Assembly: GCF_003034995.1 (NCBI RefSeq)
Contig: NZ_PZKF01000021.1
Coordinates: forward strand, 1 to 55,025
Direction: 5' to 3'
DNA length: 55,025 nt
Source: Phaeovulum veldkampii DSM 11550
GTDB lineage: Bacteria; Pseudomonadota; Alphaproteobacteria; Rhodobacterales; Rhodobacteraceae
The translations under genes were made by a program, and so were the position numbers. The notes under the pieces are model-generated. The model saw nothing but the letters and a program-made list of their open reading frames with translations. It was not told the origin of the DNA and did no database searches. Below are positions 40,461 to 50,500 of this stretch, in pieces (positions within the stretch are counted from its first letter, which is position 1; each line of letters begins with the position of its first letter).

Positions 40461-41399
40461 ATGGCACGTGCGCAAGGCGCGCGGGCGCAGATGGCGCTTG
40501 CGTATGAGACGGTTTACGGCACCCCGCCGGTGAGTGGGTTCCGATTGATGCCCTTTGCCCGAACCACGCTCGGTTCGGAACAGCCGCTGCTGGAATCCGA
40601 ACTGCTGGGCTATGGCCGCGATCCCCTCGCCCCGATCAAGGATGCTGTCACTGCTGATGGCGAGGTGGTGATCCCCATTGATGTGGAGGCCTTCGGGTTC
40701 TGGCTGAAGGCGGCGTTTGGCCAGCCGGTCACCAGCGGCACCACGCCCAAGACCCACACCTTCCAGTCAGGCAACTGGACGCTGCCCAGCATGGCCATCG
40801 AAACTGCCATGCCCGAAGTGCCGCGTTTCGCGATGTATTCCGGCTGTGTCCTCGATCAGTTGACCTGGCAGATGCAGCGCTCCGGCCTTCTTACGGCGAC
40901 CGCACGGCTTGTCGCGCAAGGCGAAACCATCGCAGCCGCCACTGCCGCAGGCACGCCCACCGCGCTGGGCCTGCAGCGCTTCGGCCATTTCAACGGCACG
41001 GTGAAACGCAACGGCAGCAGCCTGGGGAACGTGGTCTCGGCCGAGATCACCTATTCCAACAACCTCGACCGCATTGAGACCATCCGGGGCGATGGCCGCA
41101 TTGATGGTGCTGACCCCGCCATGGCCGCCCTGTCGGGACGGATCGAGGTGCGGTTTTCCGACACGGCGCTGATCACCCAAGCCATCGACGGCACGCCCTG
41201 CGAGTTGGAGTTCAACTACAGCCTCGGGGCCAACGCCAGCTTCACCTTCACTGCCCACGCCGTCTATCTGCCCCGCCCGCGCATCGAAATCGCCGGACCC
41301 CAAGGCGTGCAGGCCACCTTCGACTGGATGGCCGCCAAGGCAGCCAGCCCCGCCCGCATGTGCACCGCCGTCCTCATCAACACCTTGGCGGCCTATTGA
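40461..41399 (+). CDS. phage tail tube protein
   Basis: A 312-residue major tail protein. Family-like blocks are QMALAYETVYGTPPVSGFRL, VIPIDVEAFGFWLKAAFGQP, GNVVSAEITYSNNLDRIETI and GTPCELEFNYSLGANASFTF. It should stack in rings to form the tail tube. GGAGACTCCC precedes the ATG. The next phage gene is displaced by the inserted SEC-C gene. Confidence 0.88.
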   Translation: MARAQGARAQMALAYETVYGTPPVSGFRLMPFARTTLGSEQPLLESELLGYGRDPLAPIKDAVTADGEVVIPIDVEAFGFWLKAAFGQPVTSGTTPKTHTFQSGNWTLPSMAIETAMPEVPRFAMYSGCVLDQLTWQMQRSGLLTATARLVAQGETIAAATAAGTPTALGLQRFGHFNGTVKRNGSSLGNVVSAEITYSNNLDRIETIRGDGRIDGADPAMAALSGRIEVRFSDTALITQAIDGTPCELEFNYSLGANASFTFTAHAVYLPRPRIEIAGPQGVQATFDWMAAKAASPARMCTAVLINTLAAY

Positions 41400-41487
41400 A
41401 TTGGGTATGGAGGCTGATCCGCACAGTGGAGGCGGGCGCGAAATGGCGGTATCCGTTTCAACGATTCCCCCGAGAAAGGTTCCGCAC

Positions 41488-42387
41488 ATGACACCCGCCG
41501 AAATCATGGCTGCATTGGAGGGCGTTGGCCCGCTGCCGCGCGACGCATTGGAAGCAGCAGGACAATCGCGCGAAGCCATGGTGCCGGTGTTTCTGGACTA
41601 CATCGGCAAACTGCAAACGGCAAAGATCGATGATCTGGAGCGCATGGATGCGTTCGTTTTCATCTTCTTCCTTCTAGCGGAATGGCGCGAGACCCGGGCA
41701 TTTCGCCCACTGGCCAAGCTGCTCCGGCGCGATCCGGAATTTCTGGATGCACTGTTGGGAGATTCGATCACCGAAGCCTCGGCGCGTGTCATGGCAGGGG
41801 TGTTTGACGGCGATCTGCAACCGCTGTTCGACATTCTGCAGGATGATACCGCTGACAGCTTCCTGCGTGGCGAGATGTTTGACACGCTGGCCATCGTTGC
41901 CTTGGAAAATCCCGGTCTGCGGCCCCGCGTTTCGCAGTTCCTCGTCGACTTCTTCGACCTCACCGGCACCAATACAGGCGAGGAAGTCTGGTGGTCTTGG
42001 GCCGAATGTATTGCGGCCCTTGGCCTTTCAAACATGGAAACTGCGGTGCGCGCCGTGTTCGACAGTGGTCTGATCACCCCGGATCACAGCCGTGTCGAGG
42101 ATTTCACCGAGCGGCTTCAGGCAACGCTGGATGCCGGTCGGCCCGACTGGTTCACTGAAATATCCAGCAACACGCTGATCACTGACACCATCGCCGAACT
42201 CGAGCCATGGTACTGCTTCACTCCGGAATACCTGGCGAAGAAGGCTGAAGGCCGCCTGAACGTCCTGTCGTCGCTGATGCCCCGCAGCAGCGATCCGTTC
42301 AACAGCGTGATCACCGGCAAGACCGGCCGAAACGACCCCTGCCCTTGTGGCAGTGGCAAGAAGTTCAAGAAATGCTGCCTCCAATGA
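41488..42387 (+). CDS. DUF1186/SEC-C zinc-motif protein (inserted cargo)
   Basis: A 299-residue protein from ATG 41488 with GAAAGG upstream. The body is DUF1186-like and helical (VFLDYIGKLQTAKIDDLERM; GVFDGDLQPLFDILQDDTAD). The end is a SEC-C zinc motif, GRNDPCPCGSGKKFKKCC. Such proteins are cellular and of uncertain role; SEC-C in SecA binds SecB. Nothing suggests a structural phage role. Placed between tube and chaperone genes and followed by its own terminator, it looks like a moron. Confidence 0.85.
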   Translation: MTPAEIMAALEGVGPLPRDALEAAGQSREAMVPVFLDYIGKLQTAKIDDLERMDAFVFIFFLLAEWRETRAFRPLAKLLRRDPEFLDALLGDSITEASARVMAGVFDGDLQPLFDILQDDTADSFLRGEMFDTLAIVALENPGLRPRVSQFLVDFFDLTGTNTGEEVWWSWAECIAALGLSNMETAVRAVFDSGLITPDHSRVEDFTERLQATLDAGRPDWFTEISSNTLITDTIAELEPWYCFTPEYLAKKAEGRLNVLSSLMPRSSDPFNSVITGKTGRNDPCPCGSGKKFKKCCLQ

Positions 42388-42424
42388 CCTGAACAGTCCA
42401 CCTGCTCTACTGACCACCCTCCCC

Positions 42425-42448
42425 AGCGACGTGCCCCGGCACGTCGCT
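42425..42448 (+). terminator. strong terminator after SEC-C gene
   Basis: A hairpin with arms AGCGACGTGCC and GGCACGTCGCT is followed by TTTGTTTT. Since the downstream tail genes need transcription from the late promoter, antitermination or a further promoter is implied. Confidence 0.8.
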
Positions 42449-42471
42449 TTTGTTTTGAGAAAGGCCCAAAG

Positions 42472-42909
42472 ATGATCCGACTGAACCTGACTGCCACGCC
42501 TGAATGGCTGGACCTCGCCCCTGGCTTGCGCCTGCTCGTCGGACCCTTGACCACCGCACTGATGGTGTCCGCACGCGCCGATCCGGCAATCGAGACCCTG
42601 CCGGAAGGTGCCAGCCAAGAGGCGCTGGCCCTCGCGATGGCCAAGGCCGTCGCCCGCCGTGCTGTGCTGGATTGGGAAGGTGTGGGCGATGATGCCGGAA
42701 ATGTCGTGCCCGTCAGCCCCGAGGGCATCGACGCCCTTCTGGAAATCTGGCCGATCTTCGAAGCCTTCCAGACGATGTATGTCGCCAAGGGCCTGATCCT
42801 GGACGCAGAAAAAAACGTCTCCGCGCCCTCGCCGACTGGTCCTTCGGCGGGGGCGATCGGTACTGCGCCGCCTGCGCGGGAGCGTGCCCGGACTGCCCCG
42901 CAAGACTGA
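42472..42909 (+). CDS. tail assembly chaperone, frame 0 product (gpG role)
   Basis: A 145-residue tail chaperone of the type that precedes the tape-measure gene. The first 110 residues (LAPGLRLLVGPLTTALMVSA; LLEIWPIFEAFQTMYVAKGL) are the conserved part. A slippery heptamer A AAA AAC at 42810-42816 lies in frame shortly after this part. Beyond it frame 0 is low complexity (Pro/Ala/Arg), as if unselected, and stops at 42909. In lambda and many siphophages two chaperone forms are made by -1 frameshifting here. Confidence 0.85.
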   Translation: MIRLNLTATPEWLDLAPGLRLLVGPLTTALMVSARADPAIETLPEGASQEALALAMAKAVARRAVLDWEGVGDDAGNVVPVSPEGIDALLEIWPIFEAFQTMYVAKGLILDAEKNVSAPSPTGPSAGAIGTAPPARERARTAPQD

Positions 42910-43139
42910 ACCGACCCCAGACCCCCGAGGGCTGGCAGGTTTGGGATCTGGTCGGACGCCTTGGCGGGCAACTCCGCGTAATCCCCGGTGCGGTCCTCGG
43001 TTGGGACATGGGCGCTGCCCTCGCCATGGCCCACGCGCTGGGCATCGACACCCTGATCGCCGCCGAGCTGCTGCCTGAGATCGAGGCAGTGATGGTGCGC
43101 AAGTTGAACGAACAGATGGAAGGAAGCCGCGATGGCTGA
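42816..43139 (+). CDS. -1 frameshift extension of tail chaperone (gpT role)
   Basis: After a -1 shift at A AAA AAC (42810-42816) the frame stays open to TGA at 43137-43139, overlapping the tape-measure ATG at 43132. It reads RLRALADWSFGGGDRYCAAC, then AGACPDCPARLNRPQTPEGW and on to LLPEIEAVMVRKLNEQMEGS. It has no start of its own, has CxxC pairs and aromatic blocks, and looks more protein-like than frame 0 after the slip site. The fusion protein would be about 222 residues and bridge tube and tape measure. Confidence 0.82.
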   Translation, partial: RLRALADWSFGGGDRYCAACAGACPDCPARLNRPQTPEGWQVWDLVGRLGGQLRVIPGAVLGWDMGAALAMAHALGIDTLIAAELLPEIEAVMVRKLNEQMEGSRDG

Positions 43140-45555
43140 AAAAAGGGTCAGCGTCCGCCTCGTGGCGGAGGGCGGTCGCCAGGTGCGTGCGGAACTGGAA
43201 GGCATCGGTGATGCTGGCGCGCGGGGCTTTGGCCGCCTCTCGACCGAGATGGAACTGGCCAACACGCGGCTGGCCAGCTTTGCCCGCAAGGCCGGGCTCG
43301 CGCTGGCGGCCGTGACGGTTGCTGCGGCGGCTGCTGGCGTGGCGATGGTCCGATCCGGATTGGAGACCATCGGCGCGCAGGCGGACATGGCGGCATCCCT
43401 GAAAACCACCGTCGAAAGCCTGCAGGTGCTGACGTGGGCTGGCGAGCTTGCCGGGGTTTCCATGGGCGAGATCGAACAGGCCACGAAGAAGCTGACCACC
43501 CGGTTGTCGGAAGCTGCCGCCGGATCGGGTTCGGCAGTCGGGGCCTTGCAGCGGCTGAACCTGACAGCAGCCGACCTTCAGGCATTGCCACTCGACCAGC
43601 GCATCGTCGCCATCCAGGAAGCCTTGAACCGGTTTGTTCCCGAAGCGGAACGCGCCGCCGTGGCATCCGACCTCTTCGGCGACAAGGCGGCATTGGCTTT
43701 CCTTCGCATTGATCCAGCCACCCTGCGCGAAGCGGCGCAGGATGTGCGCGATTTCGGTGTGGCGGTCAGCGCGGCTGATGCCACACAGATCGAACGGACC
43801 GGCGACGCAATCGCCAAACTCAGCCTGATCTGGCTCGGGCTGACCAACCGGTTGACGGCGGCCGTTGCCCCAGCACTGGAAACCATCGCCAACACGCTGG
43901 CCGATATGGCGCGCAGCACCGGGCCGATTGGCATCGCCATCAATGCCCTTTTCGACAACATCGGTCGCCTGACCACCTACGCTGCGACCTTTGCCACGCT
44001 GATGGCAGGGCGCTGGGTGGCGGGGCTGGCCGCTGCAGCTCTGTCGGTGCGCGGCCTTGCCACCGGCCTCGTCATCCTGCGCGGGGCGCTGATCCGCACC
44101 GGCATCGGCGCGCTGATCGTCGGCGCAGGGGAGTTGGTGTTCCAGTTCACCCGGCTCGTCGCAGGCGCGGGCGGGTTTGGCGCAGCGATTGGCCTGCTGA
44201 AAGAACTGGCGTTGGAGGTCTGGGATCGCATCGGCCTTGGGGCCGCGTCTGCCTGGTCGAAGATCGAGGCCAGCTGGGCCGGGCTGCAAGCCACCATCTA
44301 CGGCGCGATGCAGTCCTCAGTTGAGGCGGTGACCAGTTTCGGCAATTCGGCGGCAGGCATTTTCAAAGGCGCCTATGATGCAGTGAAGGCAATCTGGGGC
44401 CAATTGCCGGGCGCGATTGGTGATTTTGCCTTCCAAGCCGCCAACGGTCTGATCAGCGGCGTCGAGGCCATGCTGAACGGCGTCGTCACTCGCATCAACA
44501 ACTTCATCAACGGGCTGAACGCAGCACTCGACCTTCTGCCCGATTGGGCTGTCGGCGAAGGCGGGGTGCGGATCGGTACGCTGGACCCCGTGGCGCTGGG
44601 CCGGATCGACAATCCCTTTGCAGGGTCCGCAGCTGCTGCCGGAACTGCCGCCGCTGAAGCCTTCTCGGCGGCGATGGCGCAGACCTATGTCACTACGCCC
44701 GATCTTGGGCTGACCGGCATGGCTGAAGAGGCGACCGCCCGGGCCGATGCCTATCGCGAGGCTTCCGGCATGCTGGCCGATGCAGCCACCCGTCCATTGC
44801 AAAGCTGGCAGGCGCTGAAGGATGCTGTCGCCGGTGCCGGAACCGAAGGCAAAACCGCACTCGATGGGGCCGCAGAGGCCGCCAACCGGCTGGACGAGTC
44901 GATGACCGAAGCCGGGCGCGCTGCCGGTGGGGCCGGTGCCGCCGCCGCAACCGGGGCCGAAGTGGCCAAGACCGGATGGGAGGCGGCCGTCGCCACGCTC
45001 GCCGACTACGCTGCCAAGGCGCGCGACATTGGGGGCGACATCGGCAATGCGCTGGTCTCTGCCTTCACTTCGGCCGAGAATGCCGTGGGCGAGTTCGTGA
45101 AGACCGGCAAGCTCGACTTCCGCGATCTCGTGACCTCGATGATCGCCGATCTCGCGAAACTGGCGGCTCGTCGGTTTATTCTCGGCCCCATCGCCAATGC
45201 ACTGTCGGGCGCACTGAGCGGCGCGGGTGGTATCTTCGCCAATATCCTGCATGCGGGTGGGATGGTCGGATCGCCTAGCCCGGGTCGTATGGTCCCGGCG
45301 CTTGCCTTCGCCAATGCCCCGCGCATGCATGCAGGCGGCTGGGCCGGGATCAAGCCCGACGAGGTTCCGGCAATCCTGCAACGGGGAGAGCGGGTCCTGT
45401 CGCGCCGGGAAGCAGCGGCCTACGGCCAGACCACCGTGGCCCCGAACATCTCCGTCACCATCATGGCCCGCGATGCCGAAAGCTTCCGGCAGTCGCGCAC
45501 GCAGGTCGCAGCCGATATCGCCCGGGCCGTATCCCTCAGCCGGAGGGGCATGTGA
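43132..45555 (+). CDS. tail tape-measure protein
   Basis: An 807-residue tape-measure protein: a conserved start (KRVSVRLVAEGGRQVRAELE), long helical stretches, hydrophobic segments around residues 275-335 (WVAGLAAAALSVRGLATGLV; LRGALIRTGIGALIVGAGEL) and a C-terminal domain with GMVGSPSPGRMVPALAFANA. It sets tail length; by the usual 1.5 angstrom per residue this suggests a tail of about 120 nm (inference). It overlaps the frameshift product. Confidence 0.93.
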   Translation: MAEKRVSVRLVAEGGRQVRAELEGIGDAGARGFGRLSTEMELANTRLASFARKAGLALAAVTVAAAAAGVAMVRSGLETIGAQADMAASLKTTVESLQVLTWAGELAGVSMGEIEQATKKLTTRLSEAAAGSGSAVGALQRLNLTAADLQALPLDQRIVAIQEALNRFVPEAERAAVASDLFGDKAALAFLRIDPATLREAAQDVRDFGVAVSAADATQIERTGDAIAKLSLIWLGLTNRLTAAVAPALETIANTLADMARSTGPIGIAINALFDNIGRLTTYAATFATLMAGRWVAGLAAAALSVRGLATGLVILRGALIRTGIGALIVGAGELVFQFTRLVAGAGGFGAAIGLLKELALEVWDRIGLGAASAWSKIEASWAGLQATIYGAMQSSVEAVTSFGNSAAGIFKGAYDAVKAIWGQLPGAIGDFAFQAANGLISGVEAMLNGVVTRINNFINGLNAALDLLPDWAVGEGGVRIGTLDPVALGRIDNPFAGSAAAAGTAAAEAFSAAMAQTYVTTPDLGLTGMAEEATARADAYREASGMLADAATRPLQSWQALKDAVAGAGTEGKTALDGAAEAANRLDESMTEAGRAAGGAGAAAATGAEVAKTGWEAAVATLADYAAKARDIGGDIGNALVSAFTSAENAVGEFVKTGKLDFRDLVTSMIADLAKLAARRFILGPIANALSGALSGAGGIFANILHAGGMVGSPSPGRMVPALAFANAPRMHAGGWAGIKPDEVPAILQRGERVLSRREAAAYGQTTVAPNISVTIMARDAESFRQSRTQVAADIARAVSLSRRGM

Positions 45556-46181
45556 TGGCGTTTCACGAAGTGCGCTTTCCCGACAATATCAGCCGCGGCG
45601 CGCGGGGCGGACCAGAACGGCGCACGCAAGTTGTAGAGCTGGCGAGCGGCGATGAGGAACGCAATGCCAGCTGGGCCAACAGCCGCCGCCGCTATGATGT
45701 GGCCTATGGCATCCGGCGTGCGGATGATCTGGCGGCAGTCGTCGCCTTCTTCGAGGCGCGCAACGGCCGCTTGCACGGCTTTCGCTACAAGGATTGGGCA
45801 GACTATAAATCTGCCCTGCCGTCGCAGGCGATTACTCCGACAGACCAGCAGATCGGCACCGGGACCGGCAGTCAGCAGACCTTCCAGCTGGCAAAGCGCT
45901 ACACGTCCGGAGCACAGACGTGGGTCCGGATCATCACCAAACCGGTCGCCGGAACTGTCCGCGCGGCGCTGGGCATGGTCGAGCAGATGTCGGGCTGGAC
46001 CGTGGACACGACGACTGGCGTCGTTACCTTCACCACCGCCCCTGCAGGTGGCGTCGTCGTCCGCGCTGGCTTCGAATTCGATGTGCCGGTGCGGTTCGAC
46101 AGCGACACCCTCGACGTCACCCTTGATTTTGAACGGCTGGGATCAATCACCGCCATTCCCCTGCTGGAGATCCGCAGATGA
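45555..46181 (+). CDS. DUF2460 distal tail protein (GTA gp12-like)
   Basis: A 208-residue DUF2460 protein: FHEVRFPDNISRGARGGPER, NSRRRYDVAYGIRRADDLAA, VVAFFEARNGRLHGFRYKDW, and ending in DTLDVTLDFERLGSITAIPL. In the Rhodobacter GTA the matching gene product forms the distal tail ring. ATG 45555 follows GGAGGGG; a GTG lies just before. It starts a four-gene block in the GTA order. Confidence 0.93.
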   Translation: MAFHEVRFPDNISRGARGGPERRTQVVELASGDEERNASWANSRRRYDVAYGIRRADDLAAVVAFFEARNGRLHGFRYKDWADYKSALPSQAITPTDQQIGTGTGSQQTFQLAKRYTSGAQTWVRIITKPVAGTVRAALGMVEQMSGWTVDTTTGVVTFTTAPAGGVVVRAGFEFDVPVRFDSDTLDVTLDFERLGSITAIPLLEIRR

Positions 46182-47062
46182 AAAACCTCTCCCCAGCGCT
46201 GCAGGCCCATCTCGATGAAGGCACGACCACCCTGTCCTGGTGCTGGCGGATTTCGCGCAGCGATGGCGTGGCGTTGGGCTTTACGGATCATGATCTCACC
46301 CTCAGTTTCGATGGCACTATGTTTGAGCCGGAGAGCGGGTTCGCCGCCTCGGAAATCCGCGCGGGCTCCGATCTCGCCGTCGATGCGCAAGACGCGACCG
46401 GTGTGCTGACCTCCGACCGGATCACGGAAACCGACATCCTCGACGGGCGGTGGGACAATGCGGCGGTGGAGCTGTGGCGGGTGAACTGGGCCGATACCAG
46501 CCAGCGCGTTCTGTTACGCCGGGGTGCTGTCGGGCAAATCCGCCGCGGCCGCATGGCCTTTGTCGCGGAGGTGCGCTCGCTTGCGCACCTTCTCGGCCAG
46601 ACGGTCGGCCGGACGTTTCAGGCGGGGTGTGATGCCCGCTTGGGCGACACCCGCTGCGGCATCGATCTGGAAACCGTCGTCTACAAGGGTACGGGCGTCG
46701 TCACCGACCTGTTGCGCGACCGGGCGTTCATGGCGTCCGGGCTGGCTGGTTTTGATGCGGGCTGGTTCACCTCCGGCACCTTGACCTGGACCAGTGGTGC
46801 AAATGCGGGCCGCGTCACCGAGGTGCTGGCACACGGTTTGGATGGTAGCATCGCCACCCTGACCCTGCTGGAAGCACCGGTTCGCGCCATCGCCGAGGGC
46901 GACAGCTTCATCGCCCGCGCGGGCTGTGACAAGCGCATCACTACCTGCAGCGCCAAGTTTGCCAATGTCGCCAACTTCCGGGGTTTTCCCAACATTCCGG
47001 GTCAAGATGCGGTCCTGCGCTATGCCAGCCAAGACGGCGGCCATGAAGGAAATGTGCTGTGA
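46178..47062 (+). CDS. DUF2163/BR0599 tail hub protein (GTA gp13-like)
   Basis: A 294-residue protein with an N-terminal DUF2163 part (TLSWCWRISRSDGVALGFTD, HDLTLSFDGTMFEPESGFAA) and the C-terminal BR0599-like part with Cys residues (QAGCDARLGDTRCGIDLETV; AGCDKRITTCSAKFANVANF). The GTA counterpart is the hub, with an iron-sulfur-like Cys arrangement suspected in the family. Both ends overlap neighbouring genes by four bases. Confidence 0.93.
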   Translation: MKNLSPALQAHLDEGTTTLSWCWRISRSDGVALGFTDHDLTLSFDGTMFEPESGFAASEIRAGSDLAVDAQDATGVLTSDRITETDILDGRWDNAAVELWRVNWADTSQRVLLRRGAVGQIRRGRMAFVAEVRSLAHLLGQTVGRTFQAGCDARLGDTRCGIDLETVVYKGTGVVTDLLRDRAFMASGLAGFDAGWFTSGTLTWTSGANAGRVTEVLAHGLDGSIATLTLLEAPVRAIAEGDSFIARAGCDKRITTCSAKFANVANFRGFPNIPGQDAVLRYASQDGGHEGNVL

Positions 47063-47493
47063 AGAGCGCTGATCCCGACTTGGTCATCGCCACCGCTCGG
47101 CGCTGGCTCGGCACGCCGTACCACGATCAAGCCAGTCTGCGCGGTGTCGGTTGCGATTGCCTTGGGCTGGCACGTGGCGTGTGGCGCGAGGTGGTGGGCG
47201 ACGAACCTTTCCCGATCCCGCCCTACAGCCGGGATTGGGGTGAGACCGGCTCGCACGAGATTCTGGCAGAGGGTGCGCGCCAGATGATGCCGGAAATCAC
47301 GCCCACTGAAGCGGGGCCCGGCACGCTGATCCTATTCCGCATGGCCCCGCGTGCCATCGCCAAGCATGTCGGGATCCTGACCGCCCCCGATCGTTTCATC
47401 CACGCCTATGAACGGCTGGGCGTGGTCGAGGAAACCCTGACACCGGCATGGGCGCGCAAGATCGCCTTCGCCTTCCTGTTTCCCAGAGATTGA
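47059..47493 (+). CDS. NlpC/P60 tail peptidase (GTA gp14-like)
   Basis: A 144-residue cysteine peptidase starting at GTG 47059. The active site follows the NlpC/P60 order: Cys in GVGCDCLGLARGVWRE, His in IAKHVGILT and a polar third residue in the RFIHAYERLGV strand. Tail peptidases of this type cut peptidoglycan crosslinks during DNA entry. It is short and single-domain like the GTA homologue. Confidence 0.93.
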   Translation: MKSADPDLVIATARRWLGTPYHDQASLRGVGCDCLGLARGVWREVVGDEPFPIPPYSRDWGETGSHEILAEGARQMMPEITPTEAGPGTLILFRMAPRAIAKHVGILTAPDRFIHAYERLGVVEETLTPAWARKIAFAFLFPRD

Positions 47494-47503
47494 GACCCCA
47501 GAC

Positions 47504-50500
47504 ATGGCAACTTTGGTTCTCGGCGCCGTCGGCTCCGCGATTGGCGGCGCATTTGGCGGGGCCATCCTCGGCTTTTCCGGTGCGGCCATCGGCGGCTTCA
47601 TCGGATCCACTATCGGGTCAGTGGTCGACAACTGGATCGTCTCATCCCTCGCCCCAGCGCAGCGGATCGAGGGCGCGCGGCTGGACAGCTTGCGCATCAC
47701 GTCCTCCACCGAAGGGGCCGTGATCCCACGCTTGTTCGGCCGGATGCGGATCGGCGGCAATATCATCTGGGCCACTGACTTCCGCGAGGAGGTCAACACT
47801 ACCAGTCAAGGCGGCGGCAAAGGCAGCGGGCCTAAGGTCACCACCACCGAATACCTCTATTATGCCAGCTTCGCAGTCGCGCTGTGCGAGGGCGAAATCA
47901 CCGGCATTGGCCGGGTCTGGGCTGATGGCAAGGCGATGGATATGACCGGGGTCACCTGGCGCTGGTATCCGGGCGACGAGGTGCAATCCCCCGATCCGTT
48001 CATCTCCGCCAAGATGGGCGCAGCCAACACCCCGGCCTATCGCGGCACCGCCTACGTCGTTTTCGAAGAACTGAACCTCAGCGCCTTCGGCAATCGTCTG
48101 CCGCAGATTAGTTTCGAGGTGTTCCGCCCGCTGGCCGATCCCGACACCGCCGAAGGGCTGGTCAAGGCGGTGACGATGATCCCGGCCTCGGGCGAATTCA
48201 CCTATGCGACCGCCCCGGTCAAAAAATCCAACGGCTCCGGCGGCGCGACAGTGGCCGAGAACCTGAATGCCATCACCGACACCGCGGACATCGTTGTGGC
48301 GCTGGACCGGCTGCAGTCACTCGCTCCGGCTGTGGAAAGCGTGAGCCTGGTTGTCGCGTGGTTTGGCAATGATCTGCGCGCCGGGAACTGCAACGTGCGG
48401 CCGGGTGTCGAGGTGGACACCAAGACGACGACGCCCTCGGCTTGGGTCGTGAATGGCGTCGCCCGTGCCGATGCGTTTCTTGTCAGCCGCGATGCCGAGG
48501 ACCGCCCGGTCTATGGCGGCACGCCCGCCGACTTCGCCGTGGTGCAAGCGATCCAGGAGATGAAGGCACGCGGGCTGCGCGTGACTCTCTATCCCTTCCT
48601 GCTGCTGGACGTCCCGCCCGGCAACACCAAACCGAACCCCTACAGCGCCAATGCGGCCACCTCGGGCCAGCCGACCTTCCCCTGGCGCGGCCGGATCACC
48701 TGTTCCCCGGCGGCGGGTTTTGCAGGATCGGTGGACAAGACCGCGACCGCTGCCACGCAGGTCGCAGCGCTGTTCGGCACGGCCACACCAGCCAACTTCA
48801 GCGTGTCGGGCACCACTGTCAGCTGGACCGGCCCGGTTGGCGAGTGGTCCCTGCGCCGGATGATCCTGCACTATGCGCATCTCTGCAAGGCGGCAGGCGG
48901 CGTCGACGCCTTCCTGATCGGTTCAGAAATGCCAGGCCTGACCACGATCCGCTCCGGTGCCAGCACCTATCCTGCGGTCACCGCCTTCAAATCCCTCGCC
49001 GCCGATGTGCGCGCGATCCTCGGCGTTGGGCCGAAGATCGGGTATGCCGCCGACTGGTCGGAATACTTCGGTCACCACCCTGCCGACGGCAGCGGCGATG
49101 TGTTCTTCCACCTCGACCCGCTCTGGTCGGACGCCAATATCAACTTCATCGGCATCGACAACTACATGCCGCTGTCCGATTGGCGCGACGGGTTCGATCA
49201 CGCTGACGCCGCGCTGGCGCCTGCGATTTATGACCGGGAGTATCTGCAATCCAACATCACCGGCGGCGAAGGCTTCGACTGGTTCTATGCTGACGCCCTT
49301 GATCGAACCGCGCAGAACCGCACGCCGATCACAGATGGCGCGGCGGCCAAACCATGGGTCTTCCGCTTCAAGGATCTGCGCGCTTGGTGGCAAAACCCGC
49401 ATTTCAACCGGCCCGGCGGGGCCGAAAGCGGTACGCCGACGGCATGGGTGCCGCAGTCGAAACCCGTCTGGTTCACCGAACTGGGTTGCCCGGCGATTGA
49501 CCGCGGCACCAATCAGCCGAACGTGTTCTTCGACCCAAAATCCTCGGAAAGCTTCACGCCCTACTTCTCGCGCGGATGGCGCGACGATGCGATCCAGCGG
49601 GCCTATCTGGAAGCCAGTTTTCTATTCTGGGGCACGTCGGCGAACAACCCGGTGTCCTCGGTCTACGGCAATCGCATGGTCCATATGCCCGAATGCGCCG
49701 CCTGGACATGGGACGCACGGCCTTATCCGTTCTTTCCCGAACTGACCGATGTCTGGACTGATGGCCCGAACTGGCGGCTGGGCCACTGGCTGACCGGGCG
49801 GCTGGGCGCAGTATCGCTGGCGGCACTGGTCCGCCACCTTTGTCTCCGCGCCGGAATGCCCGCAGAATTGATCGACGTCTCCGGCCTCTGGGGTGCGGTC
49901 GAGGGCTATGTGATCTCGGCGCTTGAAGCCCCACGCGCGTCAATTTCCACACTCGCCCGGCATTTCGGCTTCGATGCTGTCGAGAGCGAAGGGCGCATCA
50001 AGTTCCTGATGCGCGGCCGAATTGCCGGTGCCACGATCACCCCGGATGGAATGGTGGCCCCCGCCTCTGCGCAGGGCGATGTGATGGAACTGACTCGGGC
50101 GCAGGAAACCGAACTGCCGCAGGCCTTGAAATGGCAGGTCGCGCGGGCCGACGAGGATTATGACGCGGCACAGGTCGAGGCGCGCCGCATCACCGTCGAC
50201 ACCACCCGCATCGCGTCCGAGTCCTTCCCGATGGCGATCCCACCGGAAGAAGCCGAGCGCCGCTGCCGTCGCGCGCTGATGGAGGCATGGATTGGCCGCG
50301 AAAGTGCCGTGTTCCGCCTGCCGCCTTCGCGACTGGCGCTGGATCCCTGCGATGTGATCCTGCTCGACCACGATGGCCGCCTGACGGAAATGCGCCTGGT
50401 GTCCATCGCGGACTCCGACCTGCGCAGTGTCGACGCCGTGCGCCAGGACCGGGCGGTCTATGACTTGCCGCCGGGAGAGCCGCGACCTGCGTCCTTGTCG

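Noticed and set aside
42028-44289. 753-residue minus-strand frame
   Set aside because: Spans several well-supported tail genes on the other strand, including the frameshift site, and resembles no protein family.
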